A stretch of DNA of 11,852 nt, from positions 1 to 11,852 of the forward strand of contig DAOTYX010000127.1 of NCBI GenBank assembly GCA_034434635.1, given 5' to 3'. Within the stretch, counting starts at the first letter, position 1; every line of letters starts with the position of its first letter. Source of the stretch: DAOTYX01 sp034434635 (GTDB taxonomy: Bacteria > Chloroflexota > Anaerolineae > B4-G1 > DUEL01). The position numbers were made by a program, and so were the translations under genes. Shown here piece after piece: positions 1 to 6,035 of the stretch. Below the pieces are notes generated by a model, which was not told where the DNA came from, did not search any database, and saw nothing but the letters and a program-made list of their open reading frames with translations.

Positions 1-59
1 AGCGTCAGGGCCACCAGCCCCATCAGCGCCGCCAGCCATCTGTTCTTACCACTATACAT
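1..59 (-). CDS. Exported protein, N-terminal fragment (signal peptide only)
   Basis: Only the first 19 codons plus part of the next are inside the window; the gene continues beyond the left edge. The ATG at 59-57 is preceded on the minus strand by AGGAGGAG a few bases upstream, a strong Shine-Dalgarno sequence that fixes the start. The readable N-terminus begins MYSGKNRW and runs into a hydrophobic stretch (LAALMGLVALTL), which looks like the n- and h-regions of a secretion signal; the cleavage site lies outside the window. It starts 40 bases after the stop of the 91-residue gene and is probably co-transcribed with it from the PHO-box-like promoter. That context would suit a phosphate-binding protein such as PstS or a secreted phosphatase, but no diagnostic residue is visible, so the identity is a guess. 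Confidence 0.7.
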   Translation of the reverse strand, partial: MYSGKNRWLAALMGLVALT

Positions 60-85
60 GTCTTTCTCCTCCTAGAGTTTGGATT

Positions 86-109
86 CCGCCTGTCGTATTC
101 TACAGGCGG
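86..109 (-). other. Inverted repeat overlapping a stop codon
   Basis: CCGCCTGT (86-93) and ACAGGCGG (102-109) form a perfect 8-base-pair stem with an 8-base loop. The loop-proximal end includes the TAG stop of the 91-residue gene (102-100). There is no T-run after the stem on the minus strand, so it does not look like a classical intrinsic terminator. It could attenuate or process the message between the small gene and the exported-protein gene. Confidence 0.4.
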
Positions 110-375
110 TCAACGGGCAACCGATTCTGTTCCAGGAACTGCTGCAGCTCTGGAGAATCGGGCACGCTGACCAGGTTGAAACGACCACCCCACCAGAGGA
201 CGAAGTGGTAGACGTTTTCCTCTCGGGCGCGGGAGCGCCACTGCGGGCGCATATACACGGGCGGCTCAACTCGCCAGCCCTGAGAGACCAGCGCGACCAA
301 CTGCGCATACGAAGAGTACCCCGGTCTGGCTGTGCCGTCCATCCGCATCGGTATCGGTGCAGGATAGAAACCCAT
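100..375 (-). CDS. Conserved-looking small protein, function unknown (91 aa)
   Basis: I do not recognise a named family. The composition looks like a real protein: a Pro/Tyr-rich start (GFYPAPIP), a central GWRVEPPVYMRPQW segment, a YHFVLWWGGRFNLVSVPDS strand-like stretch, and a charged C-terminal helix (ELQQFLEQNRLPVDRL). It reads as a small soluble alpha/beta domain with no signal peptide or membrane segment and no metal-binding cysteines. An in-frame GTG at 390 would give 96 residues. I prefer ATG at 375 because GAGAGG sits about 4 bases ahead of it, while the GTG has no ribosome site and lies almost at the predicted transcription start. It is the first gene after the PHO-box-like array, followed at 40 bases by an exported protein, so it may be phosphate-regulated. 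An alternative frame over the same region is judged a shadow. Confidence 0.65.
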   Translation of the reverse strand: MGFYPAPIPMRMDGTARPGYSSYAQLVALVSQGWRVEPPVYMRPQWRSRAREENVYHFVLWWGGRFNLVSVPDSPELQQFLEQNRLPVDRL

Positions 376-397
376 CTGCCTCTCTTCCACGAGACAG

Positions 398-406
398 ATG
401 GTAACA
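398..406 (-). promoter_or_regulatory. Extended -10 element (TGTTACCAT)
   Basis: On the minus strand TGTTACCAT fits an extended -10 (TGn followed by TACCAT, 4 of 6 to TATAAT). It begins about 8 bases after the last 11-base repeat unit of the PHO-box-like array, and the hexamer itself about 10 bases after it, close to the spacing expected when a bound PhoB/PhoP-type regulator replaces the -35 contact. No recognisable -35 is present at the usual distance, which supports activator dependence. Transcription would start near 391 and give a leader of roughly 15 bases to the ATG at 375. Confidence 0.45.
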
Positions 407-413
407 CAGCAAG

Positions 414-474
414 CTTAAGGGGAGTTTCGTGGGGCGTTAAGGGGGGTTTAGGGTTCTGTTAACGGCGTGTGAAC
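414..474 (-). promoter_or_regulatory. PHO-box-like array of 11-base direct repeats
   Basis: Reading the minus strand, related hexamers recur at exact 11-base steps: GTTCAC (474-469), GTTAAC (463-458), CCTAAA (452-447), CTTAAC (441-436), a weak ACGAAA (430-425) and CTTAAG (419-414). PhoB/PhoP regulators bind direct repeats with 11-base spacing; the Streptomyces unit begins GTTCAC and the Bacillus unit is TTAACA-like, and both are matched here. The array lies in the 170-base gap between the sensor kinase gene and the small gene, in the right orientation to activate the latter. The neighbouring PhoB/PhoR-type pair is the obvious candidate regulator. The repeat register is seen directly; binding is inferred. 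The rest of this gap (475-545) shows only short weak stems and no clear terminator for the kinase gene. Confidence 0.6.
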
Positions 475-545
475 GGGCAGGGCATCTCGTGTGTCAGCAT
501 TGAAGTGCGCTGCAATGGGCTGCTCGCCCTCTTGCCGGCCGCTTT

Positions 546-2360
546 CTAACCTGCGGGAGGATGGGGAGTATGGATCGGGATGGTCAGGTAGAACGTGGAG
601 CCCCGCCCCTCCACGCTCTCGGCCCAGATGCGCCCGCCGTGGGCCTCGACGATGTGGCGGGCAATCGAAAGGCCCAGCCCCGTCCCGCCGCCGCTGCGCG
701 CCCGATCGGCCTTGTAGAACCGCTCGAAGATGCGCGGCAGGTCATCCTCCGCGATACCCACGCCGGTGTCAGAGACGGAGACAAGGAGACACGGGGAGGC
801 GGGGAGGCGGTGATGGGGGGGCATCTCCGCATCCCCCTCCGCCAACGCCGCCCGTACGGCGACCTGTCCGCCCGCGGGGGTGAACTTGATCGCGTTGTGC
901 AGGATATTGGTGATCGCCTGGCGCATCCGTTCGGCGTCAGCCAGGGCCGGCGGGAGGTCCGGCGGGAGTTCGACGGTGAGCTGCAGCCCGGCTCGCTCGG
1001 CCTGCGGGCGCAGCCGTTCGACAGGGGGCAGGATGATCTCTTCTACTGGCACGGCGGCCATCTGCAGCGGGGCGCGGCCCGATTCGATCCGCGACAACTC
1101 CAGCAGTTCCTGGACGATCTGCGTCATCGCATCCACTTCTGTCTCCATGCGGTCCAGGAACCGCTTCGCTGCCAGGCGGTCCTCCAGCGCCCCGCCGCGC
1201 AGCGTCTCCACCAGCGCCTTGAGTGAGGCCAGCGGGGTGCGCAGTTCGTGGGAGACGTTGCTGATGAAATCGCGCCGCACCGTCTCCAACTGCCGCACGC
1301 GAGTGAGGTCCTGCAGGATGACCAGGCAGGCGGAGGGGGTGTTGCCCTGCAGCGGCGTGACGACCACCTGGAAGAACGGCCCCTGGCGGCCCATCTCCAC
1401 CGGCTCGACCTGCTCCTTGCCCTGCTCGCGGCACCGTTGCCAGAGAGAGATGATCCGATGGTCGCGGGCGACCTCGGCCAGCGTGCGGCCCAGGGCCGCC
1501 TCCGTGTCCGTGCCGAGCAGCCGACCGGCAGAGGGGTTGATCAGGCGGACGCGCCCGTCCTCGTCGGTGATCAGCGCACCGTCGGCCATGACCTCCAGCA
1601 CGGCGGCCAGGCGACTGCGCTCCTCGCTGAGCGTGGTGATCGTCCCCCGCAGACGATCGGCCATCTGGTTGAAGGAGCGGGTGAGCAGGCCGACCTCGTC
1701 CTGGGTGGTCGGCAGGAGGCGCGCACCCAGGTCGCCGCCGGCCATGCGCTGCACGACGCTGGTCAGTCGGCGCACCGGGCGGACGGCCCGCTCAGCCAGA
1801 AGGACGGCCAGCAGCGCCGCGCCTACGGTGGCCAGCAACCCGGCCAGGATGATCGCGCCGCGCAGGTGGGCCACGCTCGCTTCGACCTGCTGCGCGGGCA
1901 GGGCCACGCGCATGATGCGCGTCGCGCCCTCCGCTGTCACCGCGACAGCCACGTACATCATCTCCTGACCCAACGTATTGCTGAAGCGGAGGCTGCTGCC
2001 CGTCCCCTCCGCCAGCGCCTGTTGCACCTCAGGGCGGAAGAGGTGGTTGTCCATCTGAGCGCGGTCCTCGTGCGACTCGCCGACCACTGTGCCATCGGTG
2101 GCGATGATCGTCACGCGGGCGCCCAGGAGGTCGGCATAGTGACGCGCCGCGTCATCGAAGGTGGCCGTCGGCTCCGCCCAGGCGGGTTGGGAGGCCAGCG
2201 CGTCACCGACCAGGCGCGCGTCGTCAGCCAGTTGCGCCCGCAGGTCGGCCAGGCGTGCCTGCCGGACGAAGCCGGAGAGGTAGATGAGCAGGCCGAGCAT
2301 GGCCAGCACGATCAGGACAATATATGGAACGGCGATACGCCAGCGAATGGTATGAAGCAT
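546..2360 (-). CDS. phoR: PhoR-type membrane sensor histidine kinase (604 aa)
   Basis: A membrane sensor kinase predicted to autophosphorylate and pass phosphate to the response regulator encoded just upstream. Order of parts: membrane segment at about 9-31, extracytoplasmic sensor region about 32-166, second membrane segment about 168-190, HAMP linker about 191-243, PAS domain about 247-350, HisKA with SHELRTP (phospho-accepting His371), and HATPase with the N box NILHNAIKF (Asn489), SDTGVGI (Asp531), IFERFYK and GTGLGLS. All catalytic motifs are intact. The TM-sensor-TM-HAMP-PAS-HisKA layout matches PhoR of Gram-positive bacteria; WalK/VicK has the same layout and is the alternative. The gene starts at ATG directly after the regulator's TAG (TAGATG), with GAGGG a few bases ahead, so translation is coupled. 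Oddity: about 16 extra residues just before the Asp531 motif (about 512-527), partly encoded by 8-base tandem repeats. Confidence 0.93.
   Translation of the reverse strand: MLHTIRWRIAVPYIVLIVLAMLGLLIYLSGFVRQARLADLRAQLADDARLVGDALASQPAWAEPTATFDDAARHYADLLGARVTIIATDGTVVGESHEDRAQMDNHLFRPEVQQALAEGTGSSLRFSNTLGQEMMYVAVAVTAEGATRIMRVALPAQQVEASVAHLRGAIILAGLLATVGAALLAVLLAERAVRPVRRLTSVVQRMAGGDLGARLLPTTQDEVGLLTRSFNQMADRLRGTITTLSEERSRLAAVLEVMADGALITDEDGRVRLINPSAGRLLGTDTEAALGRTLAEVARDHRIISLWQRCREQGKEQVEPVEMGRQGPFFQVVVTPLQGNTPSACLVILQDLTRVRQLETVRRDFISNVSHELRTPLASLKALVETLRGGALEDRLAAKRFLDRMETEVDAMTQIVQELLELSRIESGRAPLQMAAVPVEEIILPPVERLRPQAERAGLQLTVELPPDLPPALADAERMRQAITNILHNAIKFTPAGGQVAVRAALAEGDAEMPPHHRLPASPCLLVSVSDTGVGIAEDDLPRIFERFYKADRARSGGGTGLGLSIARHIVEAHGGRIWAESVEGRGSTFYLTIPIHTPHPPAG
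771..810 (-). repeat. 8-base tandem repeats inside the kinase gene
   Basis: On the plus strand five consecutive octamers share one register: AGAGACGG (771-778), AGACAAGG (779-786), AGACACGG (787-794), then GGAGGCGG twice (795-810). They encode roughly kinase residues 517-530 (RLPASPCLLVSVSD), the strand leading into the SDTGVGI motif. The octamer CCGTGTCT (its reverse complement) recurs in the intergenic copy near 5147-5154, so this is a dispersed short-repeat family rather than local chance. Confidence 0.7.
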
Positions 2361-3068
2361 CTAACCCTCGAACCGATACCCTGCTCCCCGCACGGTGACG
2401 ATGCGCGTCGGCTGCGCCGGATTCGGCTCGATCTTCTCGCGCAACCAGCGCACGTGGACGTCCACCGTGCGGCTGCCGCCGCCGTATTCCCAGCCCCAAA
2501 CGCGCTCCAGGATCAGGTCGCGGGAGAGGACGATGCCCCGGTTGCGGGCCAGGAAGAGCAGCAGGTCGTACTCTTTGGGTCTGAGGATCAGCGGGTGGCC
2601 GGCGCGTGTCACCTCGTGGCGAGACAGGTCAATCACCAGGTCGTCGAAGACCAGTCGCTCCGGCGATGTGCGGGCACCCTCTGCTGTCGGCTCGCCTGTG
2701 GTGAGCCGCGAGCGCCGCAGGAGCGCCTTGACCCGCGCCATCAGTTCCCGCATGCTGAACGGTTTGGTGACGTAGTCATCAGCCCCCACTTCCAACCCAA
2801 CGACCCTATCCACTTCCTCATCGCGAGCGGTGAGCATCAGGATGGGGACGTTGGTTTCCTGGCGCAGGATACGACAGACCTCGAAACCGTCCAGCCCCGG
2901 GAGCATGATGTCCAGCAGGATGAGATCGGGTCGTCCCTGTCGGGCTAGCACCAGCGCCGTTGGGCCATCCGCAGCGACCTGGACGGTGTAGCCCTGTCGG
3001 GCCAGGTTGTATTCCAGCGTCTCTCGTAAGGCCAGATCATCCTCGACAATCAACACCTTCTCGTTCAT
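2361..3068 (-). CDS. phoP: PhoB/PhoP-type response regulator, OmpR family (235 aa)
   Basis: A DNA-binding response regulator, predicted to be phosphorylated by the adjacent kinase and to bind 11-base direct repeats. The receiver domain spans about 1-120 with acidic residues Glu9, Asp10 and Asp11, phospho-acceptor Asp53 (LLDIMLPG), Thr80 and Lys102 (TKPF). A linker of about 20 residues leads to a winged-helix Trans_reg_C domain (about 138-233) with RPKEYDLLLFL, SRTVDVHVRWLREK and the closing VRGAGYRFEG. Length is normal for the family. The frame stays open upstream, but the protein clearly starts at MNEKVLIVEDD (ATG 3068-3066), which overlaps the stop of the upstream gene by four bases (ATGA); no strong ribosome site is seen, suggesting translational coupling. 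It sits in an operon with the amidohydrolase-CYTH gene before it and the kinase after it. WalR is a possible alternative name; the nearby PHO-box-like array favours PhoP/PhoB. Confidence 0.93.
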   Translation of the reverse strand: MNEKVLIVEDDLALRETLEYNLARQGYTVQVAADGPTALVLARQGRPDLILLDIMLPGLDGFEVCRILRQETNVPILMLTARDEEVDRVVGLEVGADDYVTKPFSMRELMARVKALLRRSRLTTGEPTAEGARTSPERLVFDDLVIDLSRHEVTRAGHPLILRPKEYDLLLFLARNRGIVLSRDLILERVWGWEYGGGSRTVDVHVRWLREKIEPNPAQPTRIVTVRGAGYRFEG

Positions 3069-5062
3069 TTCGGTCTCAGCCGGGCTGCCTCCCTGGCCAG
3101 GTCGAGATACTCCCGTCGCACCAGTTCCTGTTCCCCCACGCCGAAGAGCGTCAGCATTTCGCCGATCAGTTCCGCCTTCCGCTCCGCGTCCTGTGCTGAC
3201 CAGGTACGGCTCTTGATCTCCAGGAAGACACCTGGCAGTTCGGGTGAGAGCATACGGTCCAGGTTGACGGCGAAGTCGGTGCCCCCGAAGCGGACGTGGT
3301 AGCGGCGGCGCTCTTTTTGGACCTCCCATTCCTGTTGCGGCTGGAAGTACTCCCGGTAGAAGCGCAGGCTGCGCGTGGCGGGCGCGTCGAAGCGAGAGCG
3401 TGACAGGAGGATGGAGTGGGCGAACTCCCGTTCCTTCGACGGCCCGGTCAGGGTGAGCCGATAGCGCACGTCGGTGACTTCTCCCTCCTCATCGAAAATC
3501 TCCTCCTCCCGATAGCGCAGCCGGCTGTGGTCGGGGTCGTCGAACATGAAGTAGGTGTCGTACTGGCGGCGGTGGGAGGATTTGACCACTGGCATCTGCG
3601 GCCCTGTCAGCGCCGCTTCGACCGGAGCGGCGTCGGGCAGGTGGACCTTGACCTGCACCTCGAAGGTCTTCTCCTGCGCCACCCCGCCGATGGCCAGCAG
3701 TTTGCTCAGCACGCTCTCCTCGCGCGCGATCAGGAAACGATCAATCTTCCGGGCTACCTGCGCCGCCTCGGCGCACAGGCTCTCCTCGTCCACGGTCAAC
3801 AGTGTCCGGTCGCGCATCAGCCAGCGGCCATCGCAGATGACGTGGCGTACATCCCCGCTCTTGGCGGCGTAGACGATCTGCGAGTAAATGGCATCATGGT
3901 CGCGCTGGAACTTAGGAGAAAGATGTACCCCTTGCAGGCTGACTACGGTTATGTCGGCCCGTTTGCCCACTTCCAGCGAGCCGGTCAGATGGGCGATATG
4001 CAGCGCGTGGGCCCCCATGCTGGTCGCCATCGCCAACGCCTGTCGCGCCGGGACGACAGTGGGGTCTAAGGTGACCCCCTTGGCCAGCAGGGCTGCCAGC
4101 CGCATCTCCTCGAACATGTCCAGGTCGTTATTGCTGGCCGGACCGTCGGTGCCGATTCCCACCGCCAGGCCCAGCGCCAGCATGCGCGCCACCGGCGCGA
4201 AGCCGCTGGAGAGTTTCAGGTTGCTGGTGGGGTTGTGGGCCACGCCAGCCCCATGGTGCAGCAGCGTGTGCAGCTCTCCTTCGTCCAGATGGACGCAGTG
4301 CACGGCCGTCACCCGCGCCTCGAAGAGGCCTTGCTTCTTGACCCACGGCACCATGGGCATGCCGTATTCTTTGCGGTGGTCCTGCACTTCCTGCGCGGTC
4401 TCTCCCAGGTGGATGTGGATGGGTACGTCATATTCCAGGGCCAGCGCAGCGCAGGCCTGGAGCATCTCCGGGGTGGAGGTATAGGCGGCGTGGGGGCCGA
4501 CAGCCGGAATGATGAGCGGATGTCCCTTCCAGCGGGCCACGAAGTCGCGGGCCAGCCGTAGTCCGTGATCGTAACTGGGGGCGTCGGGTGTGGGGAACTT
4601 GAGGATGGACTGGGCGCAGACAGCGCGCATGCCGGCCTGCGCGGTGGCGTCGGCGACCGCTTCCTCATAGTAGTACATGTCGCCGAAGCAGGTGACGCCG
4701 GAGCGGATCATCTCCGCACACCCCAGTTGGGTCCCCAGCCAGCAGAAGCGCGGCCGCACAAACTCCCGTTCGACCGGCATCATGTAACCCATCAGCCAGA
4801 CGTCCAACCGGAGGTCATCGGCCAGGCCGCGCACCAGGGTCATCGGGACGTGGGTGTGGGCGTTGATCAACCCCGGGATGATCGCCTGGCCGGTGCAGTC
4901 CACAGTCTCCTGTGCTGACCAACTGGCGTGCACCTCTTCCGCCGGCCCCACGGCCACGATGCTGCCATCCCGTACTGCCACTGCGCCCGGTTCGAACTGC
5001 TCGAACTGGCTGTTCATAGTCACCACGATGCCGCCCGTCAACAGCAGGTCTGCTTTCTCCAT
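3065..5062 (-). CDS. MTA/SAH-deaminase-like amidohydrolase fused to a CYTH-like domain (665 aa)
   Basis: Residues 1 to about 455 are a complete ATZ/TRZ-type amidohydrolase close to MtaD, the 5-methylthioadenosine/S-adenosylhomocysteine deaminase. Visible features are the N-terminal beta sandwich, PGLINAHTHVPM (metal ligands His69, His71), IHLGET (His218), VHCVHLD (His255) and GIGTDGPASNND (Asp306). Family members usually end near this point. Here about 200 more residues follow that fit a CYTH/triphosphate-tunnel fold: FEVQVKV (468-472, ExQxK in place of ExExK), SRLRYREEE, YRLTLTGP, VQKERRRYHV, VNLDRM, FLEIKSRTWSAQDA and a final helix pair. The Q and the LTLTGP (instead of LTxKGP) change charged tunnel positions, so the CYTH part may bind rather than hydrolyse. 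ATG 5062 has GAGGT upstream; ATG 5092 is rejected because it overlaps the -10 box. First gene of the unit with phoP and phoR. Deaminase substrate not certain; guanine or chlorohydrolase relatives are alternatives. Confidence 0.85.
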   Translation of the reverse strand: MEKADLLLTGGIVVTMNSQFEQFEPGAVAVRDGSIVAVGPAEEVHASWSAQETVDCTGQAIIPGLINAHTHVPMTLVRGLADDLRLDVWLMGYMMPVEREFVRPRFCWLGTQLGCAEMIRSGVTCFGDMYYYEEAVADATAQAGMRAVCAQSILKFPTPDAPSYDHGLRLARDFVARWKGHPLIIPAVGPHAAYTSTPEMLQACAALALEYDVPIHIHLGETAQEVQDHRKEYGMPMVPWVKKQGLFEARVTAVHCVHLDEGELHTLLHHGAGVAHNPTSNLKLSSGFAPVARMLALGLAVGIGTDGPASNNDLDMFEEMRLAALLAKGVTLDPTVVPARQALAMATSMGAHALHIAHLTGSLEVGKRADITVVSLQGVHLSPKFQRDHDAIYSQIVYAAKSGDVRHVICDGRWLMRDRTLLTVDEESLCAEAAQVARKIDRFLIAREESVLSKLLAIGGVAQEKTFEVQVKVHLPDAAPVEAALTGPQMPVVKSSHRRQYDTYFMFDDPDHSRLRYREEEIFDEEGEVTDVRYRLTLTGPSKEREFAHSILLSRSRFDAPATRSLRFYREYFQPQQEWEVQKERRRYHVRFGGTDFAVNLDRMLSPELPGVFLEIKSRTWSAQDAERKAELIGEMLTLFGVGEQELVRREYLDLAREAARLRPK

Positions 5063-5090
5063 GGCCTGACCTCGATGGATGGATACCTGC

Positions 5091-5119
5091 ATTATAGGCG
5101 AACCCACAACGATGCACAA
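5091..5119 (-). promoter_or_regulatory. Sigma-70-like promoter of the amidohydrolase-phoP-phoR unit
   Basis: On the minus strand a perfect TATAAT (5096-5091) lies 17 bases after TTGTGC (5119-5114), a weak -35 with only the TTG matching. Transcription would start near 5084 and give a leader of about 22 bases to the ATG at 5062, with its GAGGT ribosome site. The alternative ATG at 5092 overlaps this -10 box and cannot be used from this promoter. Confidence 0.6.
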
Positions 5120-5135
5120 ATCCACCTTCGGCCCC

Positions 5136-5167
5136 TCTCTGCCTCTCCGTGTCTCCGCTTCTTGACT
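5136..5167 (+). repeat. 8-base tandem repeats in the divergent promoter region
   Basis: Octamers in one register: TCTCTGCC (5136-5143), TCTCCGTG (5144-5151), TCTCCGCT (5152-5159) and a decayed TCTTGACT (5160-5167). The octamer CCGTGTCT is shared exactly with the copy inside the kinase gene at about 787-794 (opposite strand). The last decayed unit supplies the -35 of the plus-strand promoter. Confidence 0.6.
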
Positions 5168-5189
5168 ATCCCTCAATCTCGACTACACT
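5162..5189 (+). promoter_or_regulatory. Sigma-70-like promoter for the 5217-7646 gene pair
   Basis: TTGACT (5162-5167, 5 of 6 to consensus) is followed after 16 bases by TACACT (5184-5189, 4 of 6). The predicted start near 5196 leaves a short leader containing GGAGG (5206-5210), which lies 6 bases ahead of the ATG at 5217. It is back to back with the minus-strand promoter at 5119-5091; the two -35 regions are about 42 bases apart. Confidence 0.6.
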
Positions 5190-5216
5190 TTGCTCAAACC
5201 GGTGTGGAGGTCAGGC

Positions 5217-6035
5217 ATGAGCCGAAAACAGTGGTTGGTGATTATCGTCCTGGGAATCGCTGACTGTCTGGTGTTGGCCTGTCTGGCTGGGGTGATTGTC
5301 TTCGCTCCTCGTCTCCAGGCGCTGCGGGAGAGGGCCGTCGCGGCGACCAACCCCACGCCAACGGTGACGTTGCCCCCCACCTGGACCCCCACTCCCACGT
5401 TCACCCCCGCGCCGACGCGGACGCCGCGCCCCACGCCCACCCGCGTGCCCACGCGCACGCCGATCGTCATCCCCACGCCCACGCCGACACCCACGCTGAC
5501 GCCCACGCCTGTCACGCTGGTGAATGGCGACTTCGAGGATATCGCTTTCGACCACGTGCCCGGCTGGGAGATGACGGCGCTGGTCAACTGGCAGCCGGGG
5601 CAGGAGTTCAACCCCGACTTCTCCTACGCCCGTCCCGAATTCCTGCCGGGAGACCGCCAGATCCACGGTTCGACCTTGCAGATTCAGACCTTCCAGTGGG
5701 TCAAGTTCCAGGTGACGCTCTACCAGGTCATCACCCTCACCGCTGGCACGCGAGCGCGGTTCGAGATCTACGCCCGTGGCTACTCGAACATGGGCGGCAT
5801 CCAGGTACGTGCGGGCATCGATCCCACCGGCAACCCCGCCTGTCAGCAGGGCGCCTGGGGAGACACGCAGGTCATTGACCAGAGCAGTGGCCTGGTGCTG
5901 CTGCAGTCTCCTGCGGCGGCAGTTGGCCGGGGCGGGCGGATGACCGTCTGTTTCTTCGCCGAGCCGCAGTTCGCCTCTCAGTTCCACGCCGCCTACTTCG
6001 ACGACGCCACGCTCACGATTCTCTCGTCGCCCTAG
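5217..6035 (+). CDS. Membrane-anchored surface protein with Thr/Pro stalk and beta-rich domain (272 aa)
   Basis: Function unknown. Layout: short basic N-terminus (MSRKQW), one hydrophobic segment at about 7-30 that should act as an uncleaved anchor, a Thr/Pro-rich stalk at about 45-101 made of TPTP-, TPAP- and TRTP-type repeats, then an extracellular domain from about 103 (VNGDFED) to the end. The NGDFE start, the many alternating hydrophobic strands (VKFQVTLYQVITLTAG, RARFEIYARGYSN) and the closing AYFDDATLTIL resemble the beta-sandwich carbohydrate-binding-like modules found on bacterial surface proteins. It has two cysteines in the domain (ACQQG and TVCFF) that could pair. Start ATG 5217 is chosen over an in-frame TTG at 5190 because GGAGG lies 6 bases upstream and the TTG is at the predicted -10 box. 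It directly abuts the solute-binding lipoprotein gene (TAGATG), so both products probably act together at the cell surface. Confidence 0.85.
   Translation: MSRKQWLVIIVLGIADCLVLACLAGVIVFAPRLQALRERAVAATNPTPTVTLPPTWTPTPTFTPAPTRTPRPTPTRVPTRTPIVIPTPTPTPTLTPTPVTLVNGDFEDIAFDHVPGWEMTALVNWQPGQEFNPDFSYARPEFLPGDRQIHGSTLQIQTFQWVKFQVTLYQVITLTAGTRARFEIYARGYSNMGGIQVRAGIDPTGNPACQQGAWGDTQVIDQSSGLVLLQSPAAAVGRGGRMTVCFFAEPQFASQFHAAYFDDATLTILSSP

Noticed and set aside
475..545. Intrinsic terminator after the kinase gene
   Set aside because: Only 4-5 base-pair stems (for example 517-529) and no T-run on the minus strand.
771..810. CRISPR-like repeats
   Set aside because: Units are 8 bases, contiguous and without spacers; not a CRISPR array.
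561..1968. Long plus-strand open frames opposite the sensor kinase
   Set aside because: High GC keeps the reverse frames open; the translations are Arg/Ala/Ser-rich without motifs, while the minus frame has complete kinase motifs.
3069..3329. Upstream extension of the response regulator frame
   Set aside because: Lies within the CYTH-coding region; the receiver domain begins exactly at ATG 3068.
5063..5176. Longer N-terminus for the amidohydrolase
   Set aside because: Would start inside or upstream of the promoter -10; the family sequence begins at MEKADLLLTGG with a good ribosome site.
5183..5611. Minus-strand open frame rich in Val-Gly repeats
   Set aside because: It is the reverse reading of the Thr/Pro-codon stalk of the 5217-6035 gene; repetitive composition and no ribosome site.
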